A DNA stretch of 64,000 bases, taken from assembly GCF_048771995.1 (NCBI RefSeq), contig NC_133027.1, positions 102,918,501 through 102,982,500 on the forward strand, given 5' to 3'. Positions 10,400 to 22,830 of this stretch are shown one piece after another (position 1 is the stretch's first letter; each line of letters begins with the position of its first letter). A program made the position numbers and the translations under genes. The stretch comes from Taeniopygia guttata (lineage: Eukaryota; Chordata; Aves; Passeriformes; Estrildidae). The notes beneath the pieces are model-generated. The model saw only the letters and a program-made list of their open reading frames with translations. It was not told where the DNA came from and made no database searches.

Positions 10400-13300
10400 C
10401 CTGTTTCTGCCACTTAGGGCAGGAAGATAAGTGCGAACGCGGCCACTAATAACTGATGGGAGGCTAAAAAAATTGGAAGAGTTTTTACAAGAAGTTTTGC
10501 TTGAAGTTTTAGAAGGCTGTATAATATAATAATATATTAATAAAATCTATAATAATTTCTGTATTGTTAAATACGAATTAATAAATTTTATAATAATTTT
10601 TCTACAACAATATAGGGAAAAATATGTAAATGCCACAAGGTCGGTCCCTGGACACTGGTTTGTTACGCTTGTAGTTAGGAAAGGGAAAGCAAGTGTTTTG
10701 AGACATCCGGAAAAACCACAGAAGAGTGACCACAAAATGTAAAACAAAAAATAAACGGCCAAAGTTACAAAAAGGCAGAGCTGACCTCTTACTTTGCTCA
10801 CTGTGTTCTAGGGAACCAACAAACACGGAGCAAGAGACAGAGTGTGAAAGAACATTCCGTGAGCAGAGCATGGAGAGGAGACAGCAGCCCTGGCTCTTGG
10901 CAGCTGTGGAGGTGGAGCTGCGGACCCACAGAGGCCAGAGGAGAACTGGTGGCCTGAGATGGAAGAAATAGCCAGAACGCAAAATGTTGTTCCTGTACTT
11001 GGAGATTTCAAAGGGATTGTGATTCAGGGTCTGTGCAAAGGTTCCTGACTTAATTTGGGCAGTAAAATGACAGAAGGTGCTCACGTGTCCACAAGGAAAC
11101 CTTCATCAATGAGAATAACTGAGAGCAGTGATTCAGGACAGGCTTCCCCTGTGCTTGGCTGCATCCCCAAGAGCCCACACCTGGATACCACACTCTTATC
11201 CATGTGTGGGATAAGAGGCAATGTGTGCCATTCCCTCACTTTTGCTTAATTTTCCTCACATGGCAGAGCTGGCTTGGGCACCAGAGGCACTGCTGTGCTG
11301 ACCTGTGACCCTAAACCGTGTTTCCCATGAGAGTATCCTTGGGTCAAAATCTAGGTGTCCTACGTAGCGGTAGCAGCCCATGCAGGATTCTTTACTAGCC
11401 ATTGTAAAAAGAGTCAGCAATTAGATTGCTATAACATTCTCCTCACCTGGCTTCCCGTATGCCCTGACGTCACTCACTAACAAGCTAAACGGCAATTGCA
11501 TGGAACGGAACATGCCCATATTGTGTTGTCCTCACTCCCACACAAGGCCATTAGTTAACAAGGAAGAATTACCCAAATTTAGGATATATGGGTCAAAGAA
11601 ACTGCTGCAGCTCAAACCTCTTTTAATTACTGCAGGTGAAGTGGGTCATCATTTTACAGAGATTGCTATTAATCCAATGGAATTTAGCTAGGAAGGAAGG
11701 GAGAACAACAAGTTTGGTCTCTCTCATTGGCTCAGCTCCAGGAATTAGTGAAATTGGGTTTTAGTTGGTTGCCACCAGGGTGTCATCATAGTTTTCTTGA
11801 TTAAAAGTACTCAATCCCCTCCTGAGAGAAATAAGCAGAATATCAATATCAGTAGAACCCTGATGAATAAAACTTCATTATAAACTTGTCAAGAGCTTTG
11901 CCTGATTTAAAGAGGGGAGTTAGGGCTTTTTGGACTCCTTTCCTGGTATGCAAATGATGTCCAGATCAATTTGTAATCCTTTTTACATCTCTTCGCCATG
12001 AGACCTTCTGATCTGCCTCACACCACTGGACGGTGTACTGCAGCCTTCCCCTTACAGGATGGCATCTTGCTGATCCTTAGCCATGTCCAGGGATAGCTTT
12101 TTGTCCTGCTATACCATGCTGAGTGCTTGATTCTACTTGGGGCCAAAAGCCACAAGACATGGACAATATACCCCAGGAGAATGGGAGGGTGTGGTTTCTT
12201 CCCAGGCTGGGAAGAAAAATGGTTCCTGAGGCCTTCCCCTGCTCCCTGATGAATAGGGCTGGGCGTACAGTTTTGACCCAGCCACTCTTGTCTCCATGGG
12301 CTTCAAACACAGGGACTTTGATGAATGATCCCCTGTGGCTGCTGGATGTGCCAGGCACGGACTGGCAGATGGACCACACAGGAGTTCACACTGCTACCTC
12401 TTCCCCACACTTTCTTTTAAACCAGTGGGCTGTACACTGCTGTTTCCAGGCTTTTCTATTTTATTACCATACACCAGCAGCCAAGCGGAACGGGGATATT
12501 TCCTAAATTTAGGGCTGTCCATCTGGCAGCACCATCAATTTTAAGACTGATGGGAAAGTGACTGATACAGGTACCTAATGAAACCATAAATGGTGTTTTA
12601 CAGGAGACACAATGTTCCTGCCTGTGCTTTTAGGCAGAATACTTTGTCTTCAGAGTAGGGAGGACTCTGGATTTTTTGTTGTTTTTACTTTTTTTCAGCT
12701 TCCAGGCATTGTTCATGACTCAAAGAATTCTTTCTCAGCTCAGCTTCCGGTCCACAGATGTGGAAGGACCCATCTAAAATTTGTTTACTTACCATAAATG
12801 CTTTGTGTTCCGATGGGAGAAGTAGCTGTGGATGTCTGGCACACAGCTTCCTCCCCGCCCAGAGCCAGGTGACAAGTCTGAACAGAGAGCTGCTGCTTGT
12901 CACCGGTCCTGCAGCAAAACGTTTTGTACCGAGTCCTGCTGGGCTCTCCTGAGCCAGCCGAGCCCTGTGTGAAGGACTTTGGCTGGGAGTTTTGCTATTA
13001 CTCAGCATGTTTGCTGAACAAATAAAGTCACTGCTTTTCCCCTTTGAATTTCTGAGCAGGGTTGCAAGTGGAGAGATCTCCACCACATAGGGCTCTTCAT
13101 CACTCTGTGCCTTTCCACTTGGAAAAGGTGAAACCCTGCCTAGGTGCCAATGCAGTCACATATTACAGAGCACACGGCCTCCTTTGAACACCCAGCTCTT
13201 CCCCTTTCTGTGCAGTCATCAGACCTGTTGGCTTTTAATGAGGGCTTTGTGGGACTGTGGCAAACGTGTCTCCATCTGTCTGTTCCACTTCAAGGCTGTC

Positions 13301-14888
13301 AGCATTCATTTTAGGCTGCGTTTGTCACAGGCAGTATCTCTCTGGTAGCTGTCCTTACAAGGTTTCTTCAAATTAGATGCAGCCAGCATCACCAAAGCCA
13401 ACAGAAGCACTCACTGTCCAGATACCTGCATATAAAAAGGTTGTTCCTTGTAACGAAAAACAACACAAATTAAAAGTGAGTATGACTGTTCATGTAGCTC
13501 TAGGTTGGATTCACAGTAAGGCACTGATTCAGGAAAGCAGCTTTATCAAGGAAAAGACATAGGCATGTGTTTGCAGTTAATTAAAACACCTTCGAACAGA
13601 GGTAAGTTAAGCGTGTGCTTACATGCTTTTGTTAGTGACCTCTGAAGAAAGCCTATAGCAGTAATTGGCACTGAGATAGGAAATGAAGGACACCTTGCCC
13701 TACAAAGAGATTTCTTCTTCTACCTGATTACTGTGTCTGTGAAATCTGGGCTCTTTGGAAGTCGGTGGCAGAACTCCAGGCAAGTTGAGGTGATCAGGAT
13801 GTCATCCACTATACTTCTTCTGAGCCTTGCAAAGCAGATTAAAAGCTCTTTTTTTTTTTTTTCCCTTCTGAAACATTTTCTCCCAAATGAAGAAACAGCT
13901 GATTTTTGAAACATGCCTCTCTTATGTCCAGTTTTGATCTTTCCTTTATTTTGGATTTTTACTTTCAAGCTGCTCACTTGATTCAATGGCATTCGGTATC
14001 CTGTAAATGCTCCAGAACTTCAGACACAATTGACTGCATGGTCAATCTGTAATTGTTTTTAATGAACAGGCATGCCCTTTTTGGTGCACTAAAGAGCATT
14101 TCCTGGCTGCTTTGATTACCAGTTTGTCTGCTTATGATACAAATATTATTTTCCTAAAACCCACAAGTAGGCAGGCAAAACAGTTGCTCAAATTAGCTGT
14201 GAAATTAATACTGATATTAGTTAGAGCTAATGCCTTATTCAGCCAGTGTTTGAGTGGATCCAAGTGGAAAAATCACCACCATATTAATCATTAAAGGAAA
14301 AAAGGCAGGAGAACTTGTGGTGTTACTCACTTTTGCACACAGTGTGGTTCTCTGGTGGAAAAGAGTAACAATGACTCAAGAGGGATCGGAAAATTCTATA
14401 AATATGGAATTCTGGAATGAAAGTATGTCTTTGCATCTGATTGGTTCATAACATTTTTAATTATTACTGAAATAAATTACTATCCTTCTTATGGCATTTT
14501 TAATAAATCATACTGTTAAGCTCTGCCTTTTATTATCTTTAGAAGGAACATGAGAACAAGCCAATTATCTTGGAGTCATGGTAATGAGTATCATGGAATC
14601 AATGGGTAATTGTGAGATACGTGCTAATCACAGTGGTGGCTACTACACCTATTTACAGGATCAGGTCCTTTCAGAGAGCTCACAGTACTTTCTGGTGCCT
14701 GAGCTGGTTGATTTGGGGCATGAATTTCCTTTGTCACAGTAGGATGCTGGATTTCATTGGTGAAGGATCTCTAGACGGTCTCTTGTTGGAAGAAGATCAT
14801 TCAGGTTCTTTGAGGTAAGTCCCTGCAGGAACAGATAATAGTGTAGGAACTCATAAACGTGCATGTACTGGCATTGGAAAAGGCAGTT
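10400..14888. other. Intergenic stretch, no gene seen
   Basis: Mixed AT/GC sequence upstream of SLC30A1. Open frames up to 160 codons occur on both strands, but none resembles a known protein and many overlap. No tRNA, clear transposon or CRISPR-like array was seen. A short poly-T tract is at about 13850-13862. Confidence 0.5.
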
Positions 14889-15510
14889 CAAAAACTAGTT
14901 CAACAAGTGCAGCTCTGAGTTGTGGGAGGCTGCAGAGCACCTCCATGTAGTGCTGCAAAGAATCAATGCCCTTTGGTGGCACATTTTGCCCTGAGGAATG
15001 GAGCTATGCTGGTTTATCCCCCTGTCTCCTGGGAGCTCAGTGACATCAAGGGCAAACTGTACAAAGATCTCAGTCCCAGTGACTGAGCTAGGCTGTGTAA
15101 GAACATGGTCCCAGAAGAGGAAGATCCCCAGGCAGGTTGGAAAGGAAGCCATCCCCCTGGCTGTGTGCATGCAGAGTTTACAGGCTGCTTCCTGGAACAG
15201 CCATGAGCACAGGATATGGCACATCCTATCATTTCTGCTGTGCCAGGCAGGCCTGCCCGCAGCATGGCAAAGAGCCTGGTGGCACAGCATGTGCAGGGCG
15301 TGCTCAGGCTCAGGGCCTGTGTGCAGCACCCCTCGACAGCCTCCTGCTCTGACCCAGCACCAACAGGTCTGATCTGCAGGGCAGCCTCAGGCTCACCTCC
15401 CCAGCAGCCCAGGTGCTGCCAGTGCTCCCAGCCAGCTCACTACCCACACACTGCTCCTGCTGCCACAGCACACACCAGGCAAGAGCTGCAGCCTTCTGTC
15501 CTCATATAAA
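14889..15510. other. GC-rich intergenic block, unrecognised
   Basis: A 600-base block richer in GC than its flanks, with CAG/CTG-rich words and overlapping open frames (144 codons minus, 124 plus) that resemble nothing I know. It has few CpGs, so it is not a CpG island. Confidence 0.3.
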
Positions 15511-17845
15511 GGCTGTAAAGTCATTCAAGTGGCTGAACTACAGCATACTCATCATTTTGCTATTTATGTATTAGATATTTACTGTGTCAGATTTAGGTGG
15601 ATGAATTTGCCTTTATTACACAATAAATACTGATGCTTTGACTTGGAATGTGCTGCAATCCCAACTCTGAGACCTGCTGGACACTGCTGCTTTTCCCTGG
15701 CATGGCCTTCACATAAGGATAGAGACACGAAGGCCTCTTTTTAAGGATCATTTATATTTGATGTTTGTCAAATCATATCCCAAGGCAGTAAACATAGACA
15801 TGTCAAGTTTATGTTTTGCAACTGCATCTATTAATTTTCCAGATTGCCTTCTACAGAGGCAGTTTTGTTCTCAACTTAAGCTGATTTAACTAAAAGCTGG
15901 TGCCAAAAGTGGCCACTGCAAGTCCCTTTCAGAAATTATATTCCTGCTCCCAACCAGGCCTCAGATCTAGCAATTAGGGCATGTGATGCCATGATGGGCA
16001 TCAGCTTTGCCGGCCAGTGCAACCAAAAACCAAATTACTTTTCATCTTCATTGCTTTTCAGTCAGTTCAGCAAGTTAATCCTATTTACCTAGGCAGCAGG
16101 ATTGCTAGAGCTGACACACAGGACCATGTGATTGGGGCAAGGTAAAGTATGTGACCATATGCTGGCATCTACTGATGCTGGTCATGAAACCACAGTCTCA
16201 ACTGAACAAGAAGGGAGGGATTCATGTTTGGGAATTGGTAGCTGATACACAAACATCTTGTGATCACCAGTCTCCCTTTAGAGTCAGCAGAGATCTAATC
16301 AGCTTTGTCAGTGGAGTCTGCAACATGCTTTATCTCCTCCTACAATGCTATGTACTTGATCAGATGAATTCCATCCTTAGAGTGCGCATTTCTGCCCCAG
16401 ATTATAAAGAAAGTCTGGTGTGAATTGCTTGGAGATTAGATCAGTGGTTAATGAAGTGACTCCTGTCCCCACCGTTAGTTTTGCCCACTATAAAACAAGG
16501 ATTTTCCTTATTCTTACATCAAAGAGCATGAGTTAAGTGAGTTCTTTAATGACCCAAACTGAGTAATGCCAGCAGGAAGAGTAGAATCCGGTGGCCTGTA
16601 CCAATGGTTATACCAATATGCTAGAAATGTGATGTTCAAGGCTGGGTCTCCAAACTAAAATTCACAGGCACAGCGGAGGAGTTTTGATTTAATCACTCCT
16701 GGGCAGCTGACAGTTCCCTCAGAAGCAAAGAGAAGGGGTGGATGCTTTTGGAAAGCAGGTCATTTATGTAGGTGATTAAACATAGAGGAGACTCACTTGA
16801 GGCATGAGTTTTCAAAACACCTTCATCCAGATCTTACAAGCTACTTCTATAGAGTTCATTATCAATGGCTATTTGCATAGCAAAATAGTGACTGTGAGCA
16901 TTGCTTCTTGCAAGTTTTATTTGTGTTAACCTGCTTTACACCTAGCCAGATGTTTCTGCCCTAATGTTTGGGGAAACAAGGGTTCAGATTGGCATGGGTA
17001 GATTAAATTATAATCTATAGTCGCTGCAATGCCCATGGAAGGAACCCATTTGCATCACTGCTAAGATGACAAAGCAGTTATTAAATCCAGCAGCTACAGT
17101 GGCTGTCCCAGGAAGGACTTGTCGGTCAAGTTTCTAAGTAATCTGTTTGTGAAATACATGTTCCATCTCCCTTATTGACTAACAATGTATATTATCTAGT
17201 TAGTTAACTGTGGGGCTAAAGGTCTTTTTTCCTGTCATTTGTCAAGCTCTTGTGTAAAAAGCTGCAGTAAAACTGTGTATAACCTTAGGATCCTGAACAG
17301 TGCCAACTAAAGTTCTAGGAATATACTCATTCACTTTTTTATTAGCCACATAAAATAGACAAAATTTGTGTCTTTGCCAATTAAATAAACCAGGACCTAT
17401 CTCTTTCTTGGAAATTCTGCTAGAGAAAGATATTCTCTTTGTAAAAAGGGAAATGTACAAATAAGCAAAATATGTATTTGAGGAGTAGTAGCATAGCATG
17501 GTAGTGTTGTTAAAGCTCCAGTATATACATTTTATAGCACTGTAGTGATATAAAACCACCATAGGCATTATCAGAACACTTATAGACACTAACTGTTAAA
17601 AGTCAATAAATTAGGAGCTCTTTTTCAAATTGGTGTTCAAAGCTTCTGTGTTGTTGATGATTATATCAACGACCTTTGTAACTATTCCTAAGTAGAAAAA
17701 ATGTTTCATGGAGACTTGGTTACAGCCTATAAGCACACAGAGAGTCAACCAAGAGTATTTGTGTGTTCACATATCCCCAAAGAGTTTTAACAGGCTGGGC
17801 AGACACAATTCTCCATGGGCGACAACCATTCCAGTGAATTGCCCT
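15511..17845. other. Intergenic stretch, nothing recognised
   Basis: AT-rich sequence without a supported gene or repeat. Open frames are short (at most 115 codons) and AT-biased. Confidence 0.45.
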
Positions 17846-18655
17846 CTAGGACACTGCGTGGGTGAACAAGGATTTGGGTGTGCGCATGTGGCCACTCCTG
17901 AGATCTTCTGTATGGCAACATGCAGGCACTGTGTAGGCTGGAAGTGTTACAGGAGGGGGAGGAGGAGCTGCTTGATGCCTGTCATTATAATTTGCCATCG
18001 TCCTACGTGATGGATTCCTGGCATTGGCTCTGGCCTGATGCAGCAGTCGGGGCAGCAAGTGCCCACCTTGCTGAGGTGATTTGTCCTGCCTCACATCCCA
18101 CAGTGTCCTCCTGACCTTCTCAGTCCTCCTGGCCCCCTTAGTCTCTCTCTGACCTTCTGGCAGTGTGTCACACAGCCTGCTTGTGCTGGTTGGGATGGTG
18201 GCACAGGTCCCAGCGTATGGATGTGGATCTTGGGCAGCCAAATCCCAGTGCTCAGCCTGCCCATGGCAGGGAACAACCAGTTCTGGGAGCTGGGCTGTAC
18301 CCTCTGACTGACAGGCCCCAGTGTAAGCCCAAATTTGTGTTTCTGTCTTATCTGCTGCAGGCAGTGAGGGAGCCCTCTGGGCCAGCAGGATAGCACATCT
18401 GCCTGGGGACCCTCCCAGCTGCAGCACTGCTGCCAGCTCCCCCTCCCAGGGGTTATCTGGGACAGCTGGGACCTTTCCAAGGCAATGGGCACCTCCAGCT
18501 CTTCCTTTCAAGATTGCTGCGAAGCCTTTGGGTGTGCCTGAAGGCCATGATCTGCAAGGTCTCCAGGCAGCATCTTGAAGCCACCAAGGTGCAAAACAGC
18601 TAATGATTAAACTTGCTTTCTCAGTTTTACTGCTGGAGAAATGCTTCTGTGGCAA
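17846..18655 (-). other. Unrecognised 269-codon open frame in a GC-rich block
   Basis: This is the longest open frame outside the two genes. It starts MPQKHFSSSK, and its C-terminal half is rich in Arg, Pro and His with a PPPPP run. I recognise no domain. Other long frames overlap it on both strands (133 minus, 100 and 76 plus), which argues for GC-rich non-coding DNA. There is no strong promoter or polyadenylation context. I list it as a candidate only. Confidence 0.15.
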
Positions 18656-20394
18656 AGCACCCAGCAGAGTACAATACTCTTTTCACATCAAAAGAATATG
18701 CAGACACCCAGGGTAAATACTGGCCTGCATTGAGCACACTTATTTCTGTGCTGCTATCTATTTACCCTGATGGTTTCAGTGTACCGAGTTCCTCAGTCCT
18801 CTAAAGAGTTCTCAGCACAGTGGTCAAAAAAACAATGTGATTTTTTGGGTTTTGTTTGTTTCAATTAAAAAAAAAGGCAACAATGTGACTGAAAAATACA
18901 AAGGAAACACAGCAGACACTTAAGAAGGAACAAAGACAGCAAGAAGGAAAAGAAAATCAAAAGCAAGTAATTGGCAGAGTCAGAATTAGTTATTTTTATT
19001 AATTCCAAAGTTCTTGCTTCCTTCTGCCAGCCTCATTTGATTGCTGGGCAACAGAGGCAGTTTCTACAGGTTTCCCTTTAGTTAAAATGATTTGTTTATA
19101 AGACGTATTATTTGTAATAAACACAAGGATATCACTTTGTAAAAACATTCTTCTTCAGGAAGTAATAAAACACTTGCTCAGTTTAAAGTGTGTCCTCAAG
19201 TGTTTTTGCTGGATGGGTGTTATACTCATGTGGTTTTACTCCACTGAATCATCCCCAGAGAGAGCAGAAATGAGGGATGGTGGGGAAAGAGACTTGGAAA
19301 CAAATAAACGCTCTAAATCAAAAGGGCAGGACTGTGTGTGCAACCCAGGCCACAATAGCATCAATGGCTCCCACAGGGCCAGAATTCCTCCTGCATTTAC
19401 CAGCCAAGGACAAAACCTAATAATCTTGCCCTCGCTTTTCCTACTGCAGCAAATTTCCTTGGTAGTTTGCAAACCTCAGTTGATCCGTGTCTGACGCACG
19501 GCAGATGTCTCCCAGAGCTGTGGAGCCCCCACACTGTCATTCTGCTGATGTCACTCACACCTCAAAGGACTTACCAGCAGGGGATGGGGGAAATGCATTT
19601 GTCAACAGCTTTTACTACAATAGATCTTAGTAGGATTTATATTTTGTGGAAAAGCACAGGTTTTCTTAAGAGTTCCCCATCCTTTGCAGATGCTCTAAGG
19701 GAGATGAAAGAAAATTTACAGAAAAAACTCGAGGGCAGGTTCTGAAATTATTGCTCAAAGGCTGATCATTAGGAGCTGTGGCTTTGACATAACTTTAAAC
19801 CCTGGCTCAGAGATTCTCACATCAGGAACTCCTGCTTCAATTGTGTACTGTCTTCTTGAAATCTATCCAGCAGCCATGGAAAGGTTTCAGGCTGTGGGAA
19901 GCCATCTCATTCCTCAGTATGTCAGCCCTGCAGTCTGGCTACCCCCTGGCTGCTGGTGTCTTCTGGTGAGAGCAGCCCCAGTCACTCAGGTCCACCCACT
20001 GGAAATGTTTCAGGAGTAGATAAATAAAACATTAATGAGGATCAATTTAAGAGAAAATCCAGAAATAATATACTGCAAAGAGATTATCCTAAAAAAACAG
20101 CTGAAGCCGTCAATGAACTTTTTATTATGATGTTAAACACAAATTTTTATTAAAAGTTTCTCCGTAACACACAGAGGAAGATGTAATAGTGCAATGGGTA
20201 CTAAATCAGAATTCTCAAATTTTACACATGCCTTGAAAAGGCAGTTATATGGAAATCCTTTGCTTCCAATTACACTGAATTAGGGTTAATGTTTCTACCA
20301 TCAGAGGGAAATTACAGTGAAACCCCAAGTACCTGTAAATAAACTACCGTTGTTTTAACAACCACTCTCCCTCCCATATCAAGGGACAATTAGC
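18656..20394. other. Intergenic stretch, nothing recognised
   Basis: No coding exon, RNA gene or transposon that I can support. Open frames reach only about 106 codons. Confidence 0.45.
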
Positions 20395-20469
20395 TTAGAC
20401 AAAATTTTAAGAACGGAAAGCATATCAAAAGCCTTTTGATATGCTTTCCGTTCTTAAAATTTTGTCTAA
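20395..20469. repeat. 75-bp perfect hairpin palindrome
   Basis: Two 37-nt arms are exact reverse complements, separated by one base (C at 20432). The left arm begins TTAGACAAAATTTTAAG and ends ATATCAAAAG; the right arm begins CTTTTGATAT. Complementarity stops at both ends (C at 20394 against T at 20470). It can form a full cruciform in DNA or a 37-bp stem in RNA. A local template-switch mutation, a microRNA-like hairpin or an assembly fold-back are all possible origins. Confidence 0.9.
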
Positions 20470-22339
20470 TTTTGATAACTCCTCAGTAATCTATGTAAAA
20501 TTACCTAAAATATTCCTTCCTCTTTCTTGAAGAAGTAACCACTTCATGAAACACATAAGCAAGAGCAGCACTACTCTGAGCAACCTAGGTGAGGAAGCAG
20601 AGCACTGAGTGCACATGCAGGCAGGCTCACCCTGCTAATTCAGAGTGAACTTACTCTCATCAGTTACTGGGCTTAATTTTAGTAAATAAATTAGAAGGTT
20701 AGATGTTGCCACAGGGACATTTTCAGTTTTCCTTGTGGCCTGTGTTGGTGTGTTGAGAGGGACCCAACAGCTGTGCAAAGATGTCATATCAGCATGGGAT
20801 AGTTTCTTTTAGCTACAAACAGCTTCTAGCTTAAAACAGACCAAAAACTCACTGCCAGGTAAGGCAAGGCCTAAATAGGAATTTCCTTAGAATAACTCCT
20901 AGGCTGAGAAATGTCTAGTATATGCATTTATTTAATTCTTTGTTATATTATATATTTACATTACATACATGTATCTATTAGACATTATATTTTGTATTTT
21001 TATATTTGCATGCATGTTATATATTTATACACAAAATATTATATTATGTATTATATATTATGTTCATGCTTATTTCATGCATTTATTATTACTTATTACT
21101 TGCCAAGGACAGGAAGGGACCTTGCTGTTAATAGTGGGTGTTAATGCATTTGAGGACATGAGGTGTGAGGTTGGGCTCATGTCCCATTCCTCAGCTGGGG
21201 CTGGCAAGCACAGGAGGACTTACAGTGTGGGAAGGAGTCCTCTGGCATTAAAGAAGTGAGCAGCTCCTATTCTTCCAGGCTGAGTCACCAGGGAGAGAGA
21301 ATGAGCCTGTAAATGTGTTTGCTTACTAACAAGGAGAGTAGGAGACAATTCTGTGTTTGCATATACTGAAAGCTGTCCTCACCACTGCAAACACTCCTTG
21401 TTATTCAGTGCTTTCCTTGTCGATGCTTCTGATTTTCTGTAAGAGAGCAATTGGTGATTCTACTGTAAGATCATTAAAAAATATTCATTCACAGCCCGAT
21501 ATTGTGGGATACTGGATTAGGACTGAAGTTGGCAGCATATTTGGTAGTACATGTTTTTATAAAAATAACATGAATAAATCTATGCAAAACATGCACAGTT
21601 TTTCTCCAACTTTGTACCAATTGTTAACATACAGTGCATCTTATCCATTACTAACTGGGAGAAGTTAAATAGCATAATTCAGTATGTATGGATCTCAAAG
21701 CACTTCACTGCAGCATAGTAATTTATTCAACCCCACCTTCTAAAGGTGACAGGTTTGAGGGGGGAGGGAGGTGGCTCTTTTTTGGTTGGTTGGGTTTTTT
21801 GGTTTGGGTTGGTTTTTTTGGTTGGTTGGTTTTGAAGTTTTTGGTTGGGATGTTTTGGGGGTTTTTTGAGCAAGTCGTGAGTTTTCCCAAGCTGAAGGTG
21901 TGGAAAAACAGCTCGGTAAGGATGCAGGGGCAGGACCTGCAGAAAGGTTTCAGAATCAATTTCCCTGACAGTGAGTCTTGCGTGCAATGAGGCAATGCAA
22001 ATATGGCAGGCCAGGTGCAAACACTGCAAATCACGGCAATAATGCTGAGCTTAGAACCGACCTCTGTCGCCCTGATTCTTAAGTTTTTCTAAAGCCTTCT
22101 GAGTTTACATTCTGTTAGAAAACTTTCCCACACAATTTATGTAAACAACATATTGTTTTGCATTCCTTCATGGAGGTGGAGAAACTTGATGTACTAGTGG
22201 TTTGTCCAATGTCTTTGGAAAGGTGGCCCATTCACTCTCCAATCCACTGTCACCTTTGGAAAAGTATAAAAGTTGGAGTCAGAAAATAAACTTTCTCTTT
22301 TACCTTGTAAAATAGCAGGTGGCTCACCTTGTGCTTTCA
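20470..22339. other. Intergenic stretch with AT-rich and GT-rich simple sequence
   Basis: An (AT)-rich low-complexity patch covers about 20935-21075 (TATATT/TATTATA words). A T/G-rich GGTT-type patch covers about 21775-21860. No gene is seen; frames across these patches are low-complexity artefacts. Confidence 0.55.
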
Positions 22340-22830
22340 CGTGTCCTATAGCGACAGACCTCGACAGCAAGCGCTACTTCACTTCCAGAAAAGGGGAATA
22401 TTAACTGAATATAAACTACAAAAAGAAGAATTTTTAGAAAAACCAGTGCCCAATAGAGCATCTGCAGCATCATCACAGGAGCGGTGACGCTCCCGAGCAG
22501 TTTTCTGCCTCTCTCCTCTCGTTATCCCGCCCGTCCCTGGGCCTGGGTGGGAGCACACCGAGGCACCCCTGTAGAGGATGGATCCCCGGTGGATCCAGAC
22601 TCCAGGGGCAGCATCAGCCCCCTGATGGCATCGCGGTCTCCCCTCCCCATCCCCTGGAACCGGTGCTTCTCCTCACGGTGTCCTTCTGTGCCTTCCGCGG
22701 CCGCCGTGAGGCTCCTGGGCCGGTTCGAGCTCCCCGACGGCTCTGTGCTTGTGATGGAGCCTCCGGAGTACACTTCGCACTTCTGAACGTCTTGGGGAAG
22801 CAGGGATTCCATTTTTGTTTTCAGTCGCAG
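22340..22830. promoter_or_regulatory. Isolated CpG-rich block, possible orphan CpG island
   Basis: I count about 28 CpG dinucleotides by eye in roughly 490 bases, including CCGCGGCCGCCG and GGTTCGAGC. The surrounding intergenic DNA is CpG-poor. No CCAAT/TATA arrangement is obvious. It could be an unannotated promoter, for example of a non-coding RNA, or a young insertion not yet CpG-decayed. Open frames on both strands (100 plus, 96 minus) are not recognised. Confidence 0.4.

Noticed and set aside
11400-11960. Possible LTR-like segment with AATAAA near 11865
   Set aside because: I could find no paired terminal repeat, target-site duplication or recognisable internal part, so I do not call an element.
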